Shown piece after piece: positions 1 to 7,638 of a stretch of 27,553 nt of DNA; positions within the stretch are counted from its first letter, which is position 1; every line of letters starts with the position of its first letter. The notes under the pieces are model-generated. The model made no database searches and was not told the origin of the DNA. It saw nothing but the letters and a program-made list of their open reading frames with translations. This stretch comes from CAZGCA01 sp964524145 (GTDB lineage: Bacteria; Hydrogenedentota; CAZGCA01): contig CAZGCA010000081.1 in the NCBI GenBank assembly GCA_964524145.1, forward strand, positions 1 to 27,553, read 5' to 3'. A program made the translations under genes and the position numbers.

Positions 1-110
1 GCGCTGGACAAAGTGAATATCCAAGCACCATCCCCATTGTACCCAATGCGCCGAATACGCGTCAATTGGAGGGGAACATCGGCCCGCTTGCACTGTGGCG
101 ACACTCCGTA

Positions 111-154
111 GCTTGGGCGTCTCGCCCAAGAGACCTTAGGCAGGACGCCCAAGC
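111..154. repeat. Three-armed inverted repeat with two exclusive hairpins
   Basis: The arm CTTGGGCG (112-119) is followed three bases later by its exact complement CGCCCAAG (123-130). The longer arm GCTTGGGCGTC (111-121) is also exactly complementary to GACGCCCAAGC (144-154). The left arm can therefore pair with either of two right arms. The element lies upstream of the promoter at 223-251, so it is not in that transcript. It looks like a dispersed REP-type palindrome or the terminator of a gene to the left of the window; it has no T-tract. Confidence 0.6.
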
Positions 155-222
155 CGCGCAAACCGGCCCTCAAGCACCGCGACGCGCCCCCGCTCCACAG
201 GAGCGGACATGTTCCGGTCGAT

Positions 223-251
223 TTGACATCGAACAGAGGGTCGTCTATAAT
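223..251 (+). promoter_or_regulatory. Consensus sigma70 promoter for the DUF1015-hflX operon
   Basis: TTGACA at 223-228 and TATAAT at 246-251 are separated by exactly 17 bases, matching both hexamers of the housekeeping promoter consensus. The predicted start point is near 258, giving a leader of about 215 nt before the first gene of the operon. Confidence 0.75.
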
Positions 252-473
252 GGTTCGAGAGTCTCGTCGCAGCCCGATTCCCTGGTGAGAAAGCCGGTGT
301 CGGGTGTGGCGGCAAAAGCAAAGAAAGCAATGCATATCCCTGGTTGATCATGGACACAGTGTACCGGTCTCGTCCTCAATCGAGAGGTTCCTCGTGGAGA
401 TGCCGATTATCGCGTGGTAGTGCACAATCTCACTGAGAACGCGTTATAGGCGAGGCCGGATAGAAAAAGAGCT

Positions 474-1778
474 ATGGCAGAGGTTATTCCGTTTAGGGCG
501 TGGCGATACAATCCTGAGCTTGTAGGAGACGTTGCATCCGTTACGGCTCCACCGTATGACGTTATCTCGCCCCGGATGCAGGACGAGCTGCTGGCGCGCC
601 ATCCCAACAACATCGTGCGCCTTATACTGCGCAAGGACGACGAAGCCGAGGGGAACAAGTACTTTGCAGCAGGAAGCGAGTTGCGCCAGTGGTGCGAGCA
701 GAAGATACTCGCGCGTGACGATACGCCTGCGATATACGTCATGGAACACGAGTACGTCCATCGCAACGGCGAGACGAAAACACGGGTCGGGTTTACGGTG
801 TTGGCCCGGATAGGTGCAGATATACTCGGCCACGAGAAGACGTTTGCCGCGCCAACAGAGGATCGGTTGAACCTCGTCCGCGAGTGCAGGGCGAACCTGA
901 GCCCGATATTCTCATTGTACGCCGACCCTCTTGGGAAGATTGCTGCGATCCTCGAGAGTGAGCGTCTCTCCGAGCCGGCCATGGTCTTCGCGAGCCCCGA
1001 AGGTGTCACGGCGAGGATGTGGCCGCTCAGGGACAGAGCCAGGATCGAGACCGTTCAAGAATACATGGCCGACCACAAGGTTTTCATAGCAGACGGACAT
1101 CACCGGTGCGAGACGGCTGGGCTGTATCGCGACGAGAGGCGTGCGGCGGAGGGCACGAACCCCGAGGACGTCCGATCGTACGACTACGTAATGATGTACT
1201 TCGCGCGATTCGAGGATCCGGGACTTGCCATATACCCGTGTCACAGGGTGCTGACAGGGGTGCTGGAAGGGTTCGACCCCGAACAGTACATCGAAGCCGT
1301 GCACGCGGACTTCGCGATCGAGCCGGTCGCGGAGGGTTCGCCGCGCGACCGCGCTGCTGAGGAGCTTGTGCGCCGTTTGGAGGAACTCGAGGACGCCACG
1401 CACGCCTACGGGCTCGTGATGAAGGACCGTCCTTTGTACCTCCTAACGCGCCGGGAGCACGTGCGGCCACGCGTCGGCAACGAACATTGCCAGGAATGGT
1501 ACCTGCTCGACGTCTCCGTGTTGCACGAACTGTTGTTGGGCAAGCATCTCGGCCTCCACAACGAGGTTGGCAAGCCTGTTCCAGTCGAGTACACGCCGAA
1601 CGAACAGGATGCTATAGCCAAGGTGGATGACGGCCAAGCGACACTCGCGTTCCTGGTTAACCCGACGAAAGCGACTCAGGTCGCAACGATAGCGCGGGCA
1701 CGCGACAGGATGCCTCACAAGTCAACCTACTTTCATCCAAAGCTGCTTTCGGGTCTTCTGATAAACACGTTGGAATGA
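474..1778 (+). CDS. DUF1015 family protein
   Basis: This is a 434-aa soluble protein that I recognise as the DUF1015 family (COG4198). Supporting stretches are the N-terminal PFRAWRYNPE, the VTAPPYDVIS motif at about residues 23-32, 'FIADGHHRCETA' in the middle and a C-terminal 'PHKSTYFHPKLLSGL'. Its length is normal for the family. The biochemical role is unknown; in some bacteria the family sits beside serine-biosynthesis genes, but none is visible here. The ATG at 474 has only a weak purine-rich site (AAAAAGAG) upstream. The stop codon overlaps the start of hflX in an ATGA, so the two are probably translationally coupled. There is no signal peptide or membrane segment. Confidence 0.9.
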   Translation: MAEVIPFRAWRYNPELVGDVASVTAPPYDVISPRMQDELLARHPNNIVRLILRKDDEAEGNKYFAAGSELRQWCEQKILARDDTPAIYVMEHEYVHRNGETKTRVGFTVLARIGADILGHEKTFAAPTEDRLNLVRECRANLSPIFSLYADPLGKIAAILESERLSEPAMVFASPEGVTARMWPLRDRARIETVQEYMADHKVFIADGHHRCETAGLYRDERRAAEGTNPEDVRSYDYVMMYFARFEDPGLAIYPCHRVLTGVLEGFDPEQYIEAVHADFAIEPVAEGSPRDRAAEELVRRLEELEDATHAYGLVMKDRPLYLLTRREHVRPRVGNEHCQEWYLLDVSVLHELLLGKHLGLHNEVGKPVPVEYTPNEQDAIAKVDDGQATLAFLVNPTKATQVATIARARDRMPHKSTYFHPKLLSGLLINTLE

Positions 1779-3076
1779 AACGGAGATCGCACGAGTATTC
1801 TCGGATGACGCTCGAAGAGAGAACTCAAGCTACTCGCGAGCGTGCGGTACTGGTCGGCGTGCGTGTCGGGACAGAACCTCTCTCGGACGTAGAGGAATCG
1901 GTGAGCGAACTGCGCGAGCTGGCACGGACGGCTGGTGCGGAAGCCGCGCATTGTGAAGTCCAGAACCGGCGGCGTCTTGACCCCGCGTACTTGATAGGCA
2001 AGGGCAAGGTTCAGCACCTGGCCGCTCTCGTTGCGTCGCACGATGCCGACCTGGTCGTCTTCGATATGGACCTGACGCCGGCGCAGGCGCGGAATATCGC
2101 CGGGATAGTAAACACGAAGGTGATCGACAGGACCGAACTGATACTCGACATCTTCGCGCAGCACGCGCGTACACGCGAGGGCAAGCTTCAGGTCGAGCTG
2201 GCGCAGTTGGATTACCGGTTGTCGCACCTGGTCGGCCGCGGCGAAGCGCTGTCCCGGTTAGGCGGCGGAATCGGCACACGCGGCCCTGGCGAGCAGAAGC
2301 TGGAAGTCGACCGGCGCAGGATTCGCCAACGCATCACAAGGCTCAAGAAGGAGATCGACCGCGTCGCGCGAACGCGCGATACGCAAAGAAAACACCGCAA
2401 GCAGCTCGAACTGCCGACCGTGGCGATAGTCGGCTACACCAACGCCGGCAAGACGTCATTGCTCAACGCGCTGACAGGTGCGCACGGGTTTGTTGCGGAG
2501 ATGCTGTTCGCAACGCTCGACCCGCGCATGAGGCGCGCCACTCTGCCGAACAACCAGGAGATCATACTGTCGGACACGGTCGGGTTTATCCGCAAGCTAC
2601 CGCATTCGCTTGTCGCTGCGTTCAGAGCAACGCTCGAGGAGGTGGTCGAGGCCGACGTGCTCCTGCTGGTGGCCGACGTCAGCCATCCCAACTTCCGGGC
2701 ACGGATCGAGGCTGCGGAACAGGTGCTTGCCGAGATCGGGACGGGAGACAAATCGACCATTGTCGTGCTGAACAAGGTTGACCGGGTACAGGACGAGATG
2801 TGGCTGCACATGGCCCGGGAAGAGTATCCGGAATCTGTGTGCGTCTCCGCGAAGGACGGCACCAATCTGGACGGGTTGCTCGAGCAGATCGCCGCGCAGC
2901 TTGCCGACAGGCGGGAAGAGGCGACGTTCGCTATCCCGCAGAGCGAACCGCACATCCTTGCAATGATCCGTGGAGGCGGGATCGTGCTCGACGAACAGCA
3001 CTTCGGGGACCACGTGGTTATAAGCGCCGAGGTTGGACGGGCGCTGTGCTGCAAGCTGTCGAGGTACCGAACGTGA
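1775..3076 (+). CDS. hflX: GTPase HflX
   Basis: This is a 433-aa ribosome-associated GTPase of the HflX family. In known members it splits or rescues stalled ribosomes under stress. The N-terminal HflX domain (about 20-210) contains the family signature GGIGTRGPGEQKLEVDRR (163-180), followed by a basic coiled linker. The GTPase domain has G1 GYTNAGKTS (220-228), G2 in the TLDPR region (about 247-251), G3 DTVGF (267-271) and G4 NKVD (333-336). A small C-terminal domain ends in KLSRYRT. The start overlaps the DUF1015 stop (ATGA) and the stop overlaps the Nudix GTG start (GTGA). This tight packing implies a single transcript from the promoter near 223. Confidence 0.96.
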   Translation: MKRRSHEYSRMTLEERTQATRERAVLVGVRVGTEPLSDVEESVSELRELARTAGAEAAHCEVQNRRRLDPAYLIGKGKVQHLAALVASHDADLVVFDMDLTPAQARNIAGIVNTKVIDRTELILDIFAQHARTREGKLQVELAQLDYRLSHLVGRGEALSRLGGGIGTRGPGEQKLEVDRRRIRQRITRLKKEIDRVARTRDTQRKHRKQLELPTVAIVGYTNAGKTSLLNALTGAHGFVAEMLFATLDPRMRRATLPNNQEIILSDTVGFIRKLPHSLVAAFRATLEEVVEADVLLLVADVSHPNFRARIEAAEQVLAEIGTGDKSTIVVLNKVDRVQDEMWLHMAREEYPESVCVSAKDGTNLDGLLEQIAAQLADRREEATFAIPQSEPHILAMIRGGGIVLDEQHFGDHVVISAEVGRALCCKLSRYRT

Positions 3077-3534
3077 ACGGCGACAAGGAACTTGAACATA
3101 CGGTGCCGCGTGTGCGTGTGGCGGCAATCATAATCGAGGGCGACGAGATACTTCTGGTCAAGCACCGCAAGTACGGGAAGACGTATTGGCTTCTGCCGGG
3201 CGGAGGGGTGGATTTCGGCGAGACAATAGGCGAGACGGTCGTGCGCGAGGTCAAGGAGGAGACCAACCTCGATATAGAGCTCGATAGGATCGTCTTTCTC
3301 AACGACAGCCTGCCGCCCGACAACCATCGGCATGTCGTAAACATCTATTTCACGGCCCGGGTGATCGGCGGCGAGCTGAAACGGGAGGAGGGCACCCTTA
3401 TCGAGGACGTCCGGTTCGTGCCGATGGCGGAACTGCCGGACCTGCTTTTCTATCCCGATATACGTACGGAGCTTCTCGCCGCGTACCGGGACGGCTTCCC
3501 CGTTGCGAAGTACCTGGGCAACTTGTGGGACTGA
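3073..3534 (+). CDS. Nudix hydrolase
   Basis: This is a 153-aa Nudix-fold pyrophosphohydrolase. I place the start at GTG 3073, overlapping the hflX stop, with GAGG at 3061-3064 about eight bases upstream. The open frame extends further 5' but would run deep into hflX. The Nudix box follows 'WLLPGG' and fits G-x5-E-x7-R-E-V-K-E-E-T-N-L, so the catalytic glutamates are present. The usual Gly of the terminal 'EExG' is Asn. The substrate (a nucleoside diphosphate derivative) cannot be assigned from sequence. It is probably a housecleaning enzyme co-transcribed with hflX. It has no signal peptide or extra domain. Confidence 0.9.
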   Translation: MNGDKELEHTVPRVRVAAIIIEGDEILLVKHRKYGKTYWLLPGGGVDFGETIGETVVREVKEETNLDIELDRIVFLNDSLPPDNHRHVVNIYFTARVIGGELKREEGTLIEDVRFVPMAELPDLLFYPDIRTELLAAYRDGFPVAKYLGNLWD

Positions 3535-3583
3535 AAGGCAATCGTATGGATCGAACCATAGTGACGAAAGGAGTGGCAGCAGG

Positions 3584-4696
3584 ATGCAATACAGGAAACT
3601 AGGCAAAACGGGTATCGACATTTCTGCGTTGGGTTTTGGTGCGATGCGGCTGCCGATGAAAGACGACCATGTCGAGTATGAGTCAGCAGTCAGCGTGATC
3701 CAGCGTTCGTTCGAGCTTGGGGTCAACTTCGTCGACACGGCATACATGTACTGCAATGACGAGAGCCAGATCGCTGTCGGCAAAGCTTTGAAAGGGTGGC
3801 GCGACAAGGTGTACCTCTCGACCAAGAACCATTACAAGGGTGAATCGGGCGCGGAGTGGCGCAAGCTGCTCGATATATCTCTCGAACGGCTCGACCAAGA
3901 GTACATTGACTTCTACAACATGCACGGGCTGACATGGGAACAATGGTCCGGTCCCGTGACCAAGAAAGGCGGCCCGTTCGACGAGGCCGTTCGTGCGCGC
4001 GACGAGGGGTTGTTCCGGTACCTCTGTTTCTCGTGCCACGACACGCCTGAGAACATGAAGAAGCTGATAGATACGGGCGAGTTTACCTCGATCATCCTCC
4101 AGTACAACCTGGTGGATACCGCGAACGAGGGAGCGATAGACCACGCATACGAAAAGGGGCTCGGCGCCATCGTAATGGGTCCCGTGGCGGGCGGAAGGCT
4201 CGTCGAGGGGGCAGAGCGGATACGCCAAGAGCTCGGCGGGATAGCTGCGAGCACGCCCGATCTCGCGTTGCGGTTCGTGCTCGACAACCCCCACGTCACG
4301 TGCGCCATGTCCGGGATGGGCAGCATCGAAATGGTTGAGGAGAACTGCGCTACCGCGTCGCGCGAAGAACCTCTCAGCGACGACGAACGCGAGCGCATCC
4401 GCGCCATGATCGAGGAGAACAAGCGGCTGGCGGACCTCTACTGCACCAACTGCAAGTACTGCATGCCGTGCCCGAACGAGGTGGATATCCCCGCCAACTT
4501 CTCGCTCATGAACGCGTACCGGGTCTACGGACTCGAGAAATGGGCCAAACAGATGTACTCGAGGATGGGCAAGGACAACAAGAAACTCCCCGCGTCCGAA
4601 TGCAAAGAATGCGGCGAATGCCTCGACAAATGCCCCCAGAACATCCCGATCATCGACCAGCTCAAGGAAGTCGCAAAGACGCTGGGGGAAGAGTAA
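3584..4696 (+). CDS. Aldo/keto reductase with C-terminal 2[4Fe-4S] domain
   Basis: This 370-aa enzyme fuses an aldo/keto reductase barrel (1-275) to a ferredoxin-like tail (COG1453 type). The start is ATG 3584, beginning MQYRKLGKTG, with a GAAAGGAG site at 3566-3573; upstream codons in the frame look untranslated. Likely tetrad residues are D51, Y56 (in VDTAYMY), K81 (STKNH) and H114 (NMHG). The tail has C287/C290/C293/C296 and C340/C343/C346/C350, two typical four-cysteine sets each ending in Cys-Pro. The architecture suggests electron transfer between NAD(P)H and an iron-sulfur partner; the substrate is unknown. It lies 49 nt after the Nudix gene and is probably the last gene of that operon. 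Confidence 0.92.
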   Translation: MQYRKLGKTGIDISALGFGAMRLPMKDDHVEYESAVSVIQRSFELGVNFVDTAYMYCNDESQIAVGKALKGWRDKVYLSTKNHYKGESGAEWRKLLDISLERLDQEYIDFYNMHGLTWEQWSGPVTKKGGPFDEAVRARDEGLFRYLCFSCHDTPENMKKLIDTGEFTSIILQYNLVDTANEGAIDHAYEKGLGAIVMGPVAGGRLVEGAERIRQELGGIAASTPDLALRFVLDNPHVTCAMSGMGSIEMVEENCATASREEPLSDDERERIRAMIEENKRLADLYCTNCKYCMPCPNEVDIPANFSLMNAYRVYGLEKWAKQMYSRMGKDNKKLPASECKECGECLDKCPQNIPIIDQLKEVAKTLGEE

Positions 4697-4761
4697 CGCT
4701 GCCTCGGTTTCTACTCTAACAACCACCGGGATCAGCAATTGGTTTTGCACTTGAACAGAAA

Positions 4762-4790
4762 GCATTTTGTTCTTGACAAATGCAGAACAA
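4762..4790. promoter_or_regulatory. Overlapping inverted repeats, candidate operator
   Basis: Two inverted repeats overlap the -35 box of the promoter at 4773-4801. One is GCATTT (4762-4767) with AAATGC (4778-4783). The other is TTGTTC (4767-4772) with GAACAA (4785-4790). Both are perfect six-base arms. Their position over the -35 box and spacer is that expected of a repressor site. No regulator is identified, so operator function is an inference. Confidence 0.45.
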
Positions 4791-4801
4791 TCATGTATAT
4801 T
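4773..4801 (+). promoter_or_regulatory. Sigma70 promoter of the PocR-kinase/HD cassette
   Basis: TTGACA at 4773-4778 and TATATT at 4796-4801 are spaced by 17 bases. The start point would fall near 4808, about 70 nt before the GTG at 4880. It separates the cassette from the upstream reductase operon and marks it as an independent transcription unit. Confidence 0.7.
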
Positions 4802-4879
4802 GTTTCAAAGTTGTGCGTTTCGTAGCACGTATTCTACTTCGGCACTGAAAGTAAACCTTCGGGCTGAAGGGGAGGAGAT

Positions 4880-6244
4880 GTGGCAGAGAACGAGACGAAG
4901 TACGTTTCCAGACTTTTCCTATCCCAGATTATAGATGAGCGCACCCTCCAACTGATACAACTGGGCCTGAGCCAGGAGCTTGAAAGAGGCACCATTATTG
5001 TGGAGAATCGAGAGGGGGCTTGGCATCATATTCCTCTTCCTCGTAGGGAAGTCTACTGGTGTCCTTTCTGTTTCTCCTTGCGGACCGAGCTTGGCGGAGA
5101 GGAGCTGTGTAACAAGTCAGACAACGCGATCGCTGAGCAGGTGTACAGAAGAGAAATTGTGGGTGCTCGAGAGTTCACGTGCCACATGGGTCTCACCGAA
5201 CTTGCGATGGGCATACAGGTTGGCAGCGATATCTCGGCCATCTTCATGACGGGTGAGCTACTCAAGGAAGCGAACCGTGAAGCGGTTCGGCAGAAGGTTA
5301 AAGGACTCAAGAAAAGGCTGAAAAAGCAGAAGCTCACCGAGTCCCAATTGTCCGAGCTTGAGCGAAAAATGGAAAGCATCCCGGTTGCCGACGACTGTAC
5401 ATTGACCGAACTCAAGAACCGGCTCGGTGAACTTGGAGGCTATATCCGGAGCCTTGCCGATACGAAGTTCCGTTTTGAGAAGCTCCGTCATGATTTCCGC
5501 TCACTTGGCCTTATGATTGTAAGAGGGAACGTTGAGCTTATTCTCGACCATTGCCTCGAGAAGGACCCCGATCCCGAACTCCAAGAGCTTTGTGACGACC
5601 TGGAAAGCGGCCTGGAATACCTCACGCAGCGTGCTGATGCGGACGCCATTTATAGTGGAATTGAGAAGGGTTTGAAACCAAGACTGGTGATACGGCACAC
5701 GAGCCTTTACGAAGTACTTCGGCGAATAAAGAGAATGCTGAAGCGAGAGGCAGAGCATAGGCATATAGAAATCAATATCGGCCCTGAGCTTGGACAGGTA
5801 AAAAACATCCAAATGGACGAAAGCAGCATGTTTGTTGCGCTGAGCAACATCGTGCAGAATGCCGCCAAGTACACTTATCGGGGTACCGATGAGAATCCCC
5901 ATACCGTTGACATCGAATACTCGCGCGAACACAGTTGCTCAGAGCGGATTGCGATTGAAATAGCCAATTTCGGAATGGGCGTCGCAGTGGATGACAAGGA
6001 GCGCATCTTTGCGCCGTACACTCAGGGCAGGAACTTCGACCGAAAGCGATTCATCCCCGGTACGGGGCTGGGGCTCTACACTGCGAAACAGATCATAGAA
6101 GAGCATGGTGGGGAAATCGACGTGTGGTGCGAGACGTTCGACCGCGGGCTGACCGCTGAGCAGCTCGCCGCAGCGGAGTACGGCACTCGTGGATGGAAGA
6201 CGGTGTTTACCGTGACATTGCCCGTGCGTGGGAGGTTGTTCTAA
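4880..6244 (+). CDS. PocR-domain sensor histidine kinase
   Basis: This is a 454-aa cytoplasmic sensor kinase. Translation starts at GTG 4880 after GGGGAGGAG (4869-4877); an ATG two bases earlier is out of frame. Residues 1-130 form a PocR ligand-sensing domain with C61, C64, C77 and 'FTCHMGLTELA' (C101-H102). A charged coiled-coil linker follows at 130-200. 'FEKLRHDFRSLG' gives the candidate phospho-acceptor H204. The ATPase domain has the N-box N323/N327 (LSNIVQNAAKYTY), a G1 box NFGMG (363-367, Asn where Asp is usual) and a G2 box GTGLGLYTAKQI. No membrane segment is seen, so it senses an internal signal. The receiver gene begins two bases after its stop and is the likely partner. Confidence 0.9.
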   Translation: MAENETKYVSRLFLSQIIDERTLQLIQLGLSQELERGTIIVENREGAWHHIPLPRREVYWCPFCFSLRTELGGEELCNKSDNAIAEQVYRREIVGAREFTCHMGLTELAMGIQVGSDISAIFMTGELLKEANREAVRQKVKGLKKRLKKQKLTESQLSELERKMESIPVADDCTLTELKNRLGELGGYIRSLADTKFRFEKLRHDFRSLGLMIVRGNVELILDHCLEKDPDPELQELCDDLESGLEYLTQRADADAIYSGIEKGLKPRLVIRHTSLYEVLRRIKRMLKREAEHRHIEINIGPELGQVKNIQMDESSMFVALSNIVQNAAKYTYRGTDENPHTVDIEYSREHSCSERIAIEIANFGMGVAVDDKERIFAPYTQGRNFDRKRFIPGTGLGLYTAKQIIEEHGGEIDVWCETFDRGLTAEQLAAAEYGTRGWKTVFTVTLPVRGRLF

Positions 6245-6246
6245 GG

Positions 6247-6747
6247 ATGAAATACGATGCACTGAAGAAGCCGGTTCGGGGGCTGTTGCTGTGGATTGAT
6301 GACGAGAGTCACACGGTGTATCCATATGTCAAGAAGTTGTGCAAGGAAGGATTTGCGGTTGAGCTCAGCAGCACGCCAAACGAGGCGCTTGATTGGCTGG
6401 AAGCACGTATCAACTCCAACAAGGCTCTGCCGGACGTCATCATACTGGACATCTGGATGCCTCCTGGTGTTAGCGAAACGAGCCGTCCGGAATTGAACAA
6501 CGCGTCTCATCAGAGCATGGGAGCGGCATTATTGAAGTATCTGCAAACCAAGAAGATGAACATACCCGTTATCGTCGTTTCGGGGGTGCTGAATAATGAA
6601 CTGGTTCAAAGCCTGAGCAGCTTCAAGTGCGTCGGTGATAGTGGTAGAATTATTCCGAAACCACCAAGAACAAGCAATCTCGTTAGGATTGTAGAATCAC
6701 TGGTCGGGGAATCAATCAGTGGAAGAAGAACGGCAAAGAATCAGTAG
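6247..6747 (+). CDS. Stand-alone receiver-domain response regulator
   Basis: This is a 166-aa single receiver domain with no output domain. ATG 6247 follows the kinase stop (6242-6244) by two bases, with AAGGA very close to the start; the frame extends upstream but only inside the kinase gene. Key residues are the acidic pair D18/D19 (LLLWIDDES), phospho-acceptor D68 (VIILDIWMP), S112 (VIVVSG) and K138 (IIPKPP). An unusually long segment after the acceptor strand (about residues 73-92, rich in Ser, Asn and Pro) replaces the normally short loop. It presumably receives phosphate from the adjacent kinase and acts by protein contact, perhaps with the two following gene products. Its end overlaps the next gene by 29 nt. 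Confidence 0.87.
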   Translation: MKYDALKKPVRGLLLWIDDESHTVYPYVKKLCKEGFAVELSSTPNEALDWLEARINSNKALPDVIILDIWMPPGVSETSRPELNNASHQSMGAALLKYLQTKKMNIPVIVVSGVLNNELVQSLSSFKCVGDSGRIIPKPPRTSNLVRIVESLVGESISGRRTAKNQ

Positions 6748-7621
6748 TCCTGCAGAATACCAAGCAGGGGACTTTGTTTCCCGCGTTACTGAGTACCTGG
6801 AGGAGGTCGAGGTTCTTGTGCCCGACGTATTTCGTCGCCATTCGTCGGCAAAGGAGTTGGTATTCGCCCTGTTTAGCCGGCTCTTTCCGAATGCTGGTGT
6901 AGTAATAATCGGAGAGTGCATCGGTGCGCGTGGGGAACGAAAGCTGACGATCGTAGAGCGATACCCTAAGAGACTCCAGAGAAAGTGGTGGGACACCTCA
7001 GAATGTCTCAAGGAGGGAGAATCTGTGACCCCTGGGAAGGAATACTACTCCGCCACGAGGGGTGACAAACCACAAGACCAGGTTCCATACATAAGCAATT
7101 TTGGAAACCTGATAGAAGAGTTCAAGTCCCTTTCTGACAAGGGTCTCGTAGTGTTTGTGTTCCGGCCACCATTCTGTGAGCCCGACTTCGATTGTCTGTC
7201 TGCTCTCGTGTTCTGGAAACCATCCCCTGAAGCCGGGGACGTGCGCAATTATCCCGGAACGTGGGATCAGGATCTCATGCGGCTCATCTTCCTTCCAGCA
7301 AGGATAGCGCTCTTGTACGGCGCTTACGAGAATTGGGAGCTGGCCTATGATCTGGGCGGCGCGGACGTTCTCTTCGCGGAGGGAAGGAAGTTGCTCGACA
7401 TGTGCAAGGGATTTCCGGAAGTTGTTCCTCCTTTCAGGGTGTTTTACAACCACTTTGAATATCTTATTGCCGATGTCTGGACCCGGAAGGATGAGCACAG
7501 TCGCGAACTGCTGAAGGAGAGCATTGAGAGATATGGAGATTGGTCGACGATGTATAAGGGCGGCAGCAAGAAGGAAGCGAATTCGATCATGAATCGCGCA
7601 AGGAAACTGACCACTCCCTAG
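6719..7621 (+). CDS. Unrecognised protein of signalling cassette, possibly GAF-like
   Basis: I do not recognise this 300-aa protein. The GTG start at 6719 lies inside the receiver gene (29-nt overlap) with GGGGA at 6706-6710, suggesting translational coupling. Residues 20-55 are helical and are followed by alternating hydrophobic strands ('AGVVIIGECIG', 'KGLVVFVFRPPF', 'LSALVFWKP'). A helix 'LMRLIFLPARIALLYGAYENW' comes next, then a helical C-terminus with a basic tail. The strand/helix order resembles a GAF or PAS-type sensor fold, but this is only an inference. There is no signal peptide, no clear membrane segment and no catalytic motif. Gene order implies a function with the receiver and the HD protein; the latter starts 17 nt downstream. 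Confidence 0.75.
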   Translation: MEEERQRISSPAEYQAGDFVSRVTEYLEEVEVLVPDVFRRHSSAKELVFALFSRLFPNAGVVIIGECIGARGERKLTIVERYPKRLQRKWWDTSECLKEGESVTPGKEYYSATRGDKPQDQVPYISNFGNLIEEFKSLSDKGLVVFVFRPPFCEPDFDCLSALVFWKPSPEAGDVRNYPGTWDQDLMRLIFLPARIALLYGAYENWELAYDLGGADVLFAEGRKLLDMCKGFPEVVPPFRVFYNHFEYLIADVWTRKDEHSRELLKESIERYGDWSTMYKGGSKKEANSIMNRARKLTTP

Positions 7622-7638
7622 CGCTCGTAGGGCCGTTT

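Larger units (their letters stand above)
1..473. other. Non-coding 5' region with repeat and promoter
   Basis: No convincing gene is visible in this stretch. A 93-codon open frame at 66-347 has low-complexity Arg/Pro/Ala composition, no ribosome-binding site and no recognisable motif. The stretch holds a three-armed inverted repeat at 111-154 and a consensus promoter at 223-251. From the predicted start point (about 258) to the first gene at 474 is a leader of roughly 215 nt. I see no tRNA-like fold or recognisable riboswitch in it. Confidence 0.6.

Noticed and set aside
66..347. 93-codon open frame on the plus strand before the first operon
   Set aside because: Arg/Pro/Ala-rich composition, no ribosome-binding site and no motif; it also spans the palindrome and the consensus promoter at 223-251.
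2434..3825. 463-codon minus-strand open frame opposite hflX, Nudix and reductase genes
   Set aside because: The sense-strand genes are unambiguous, and the antisense translation has no recognisable motif.
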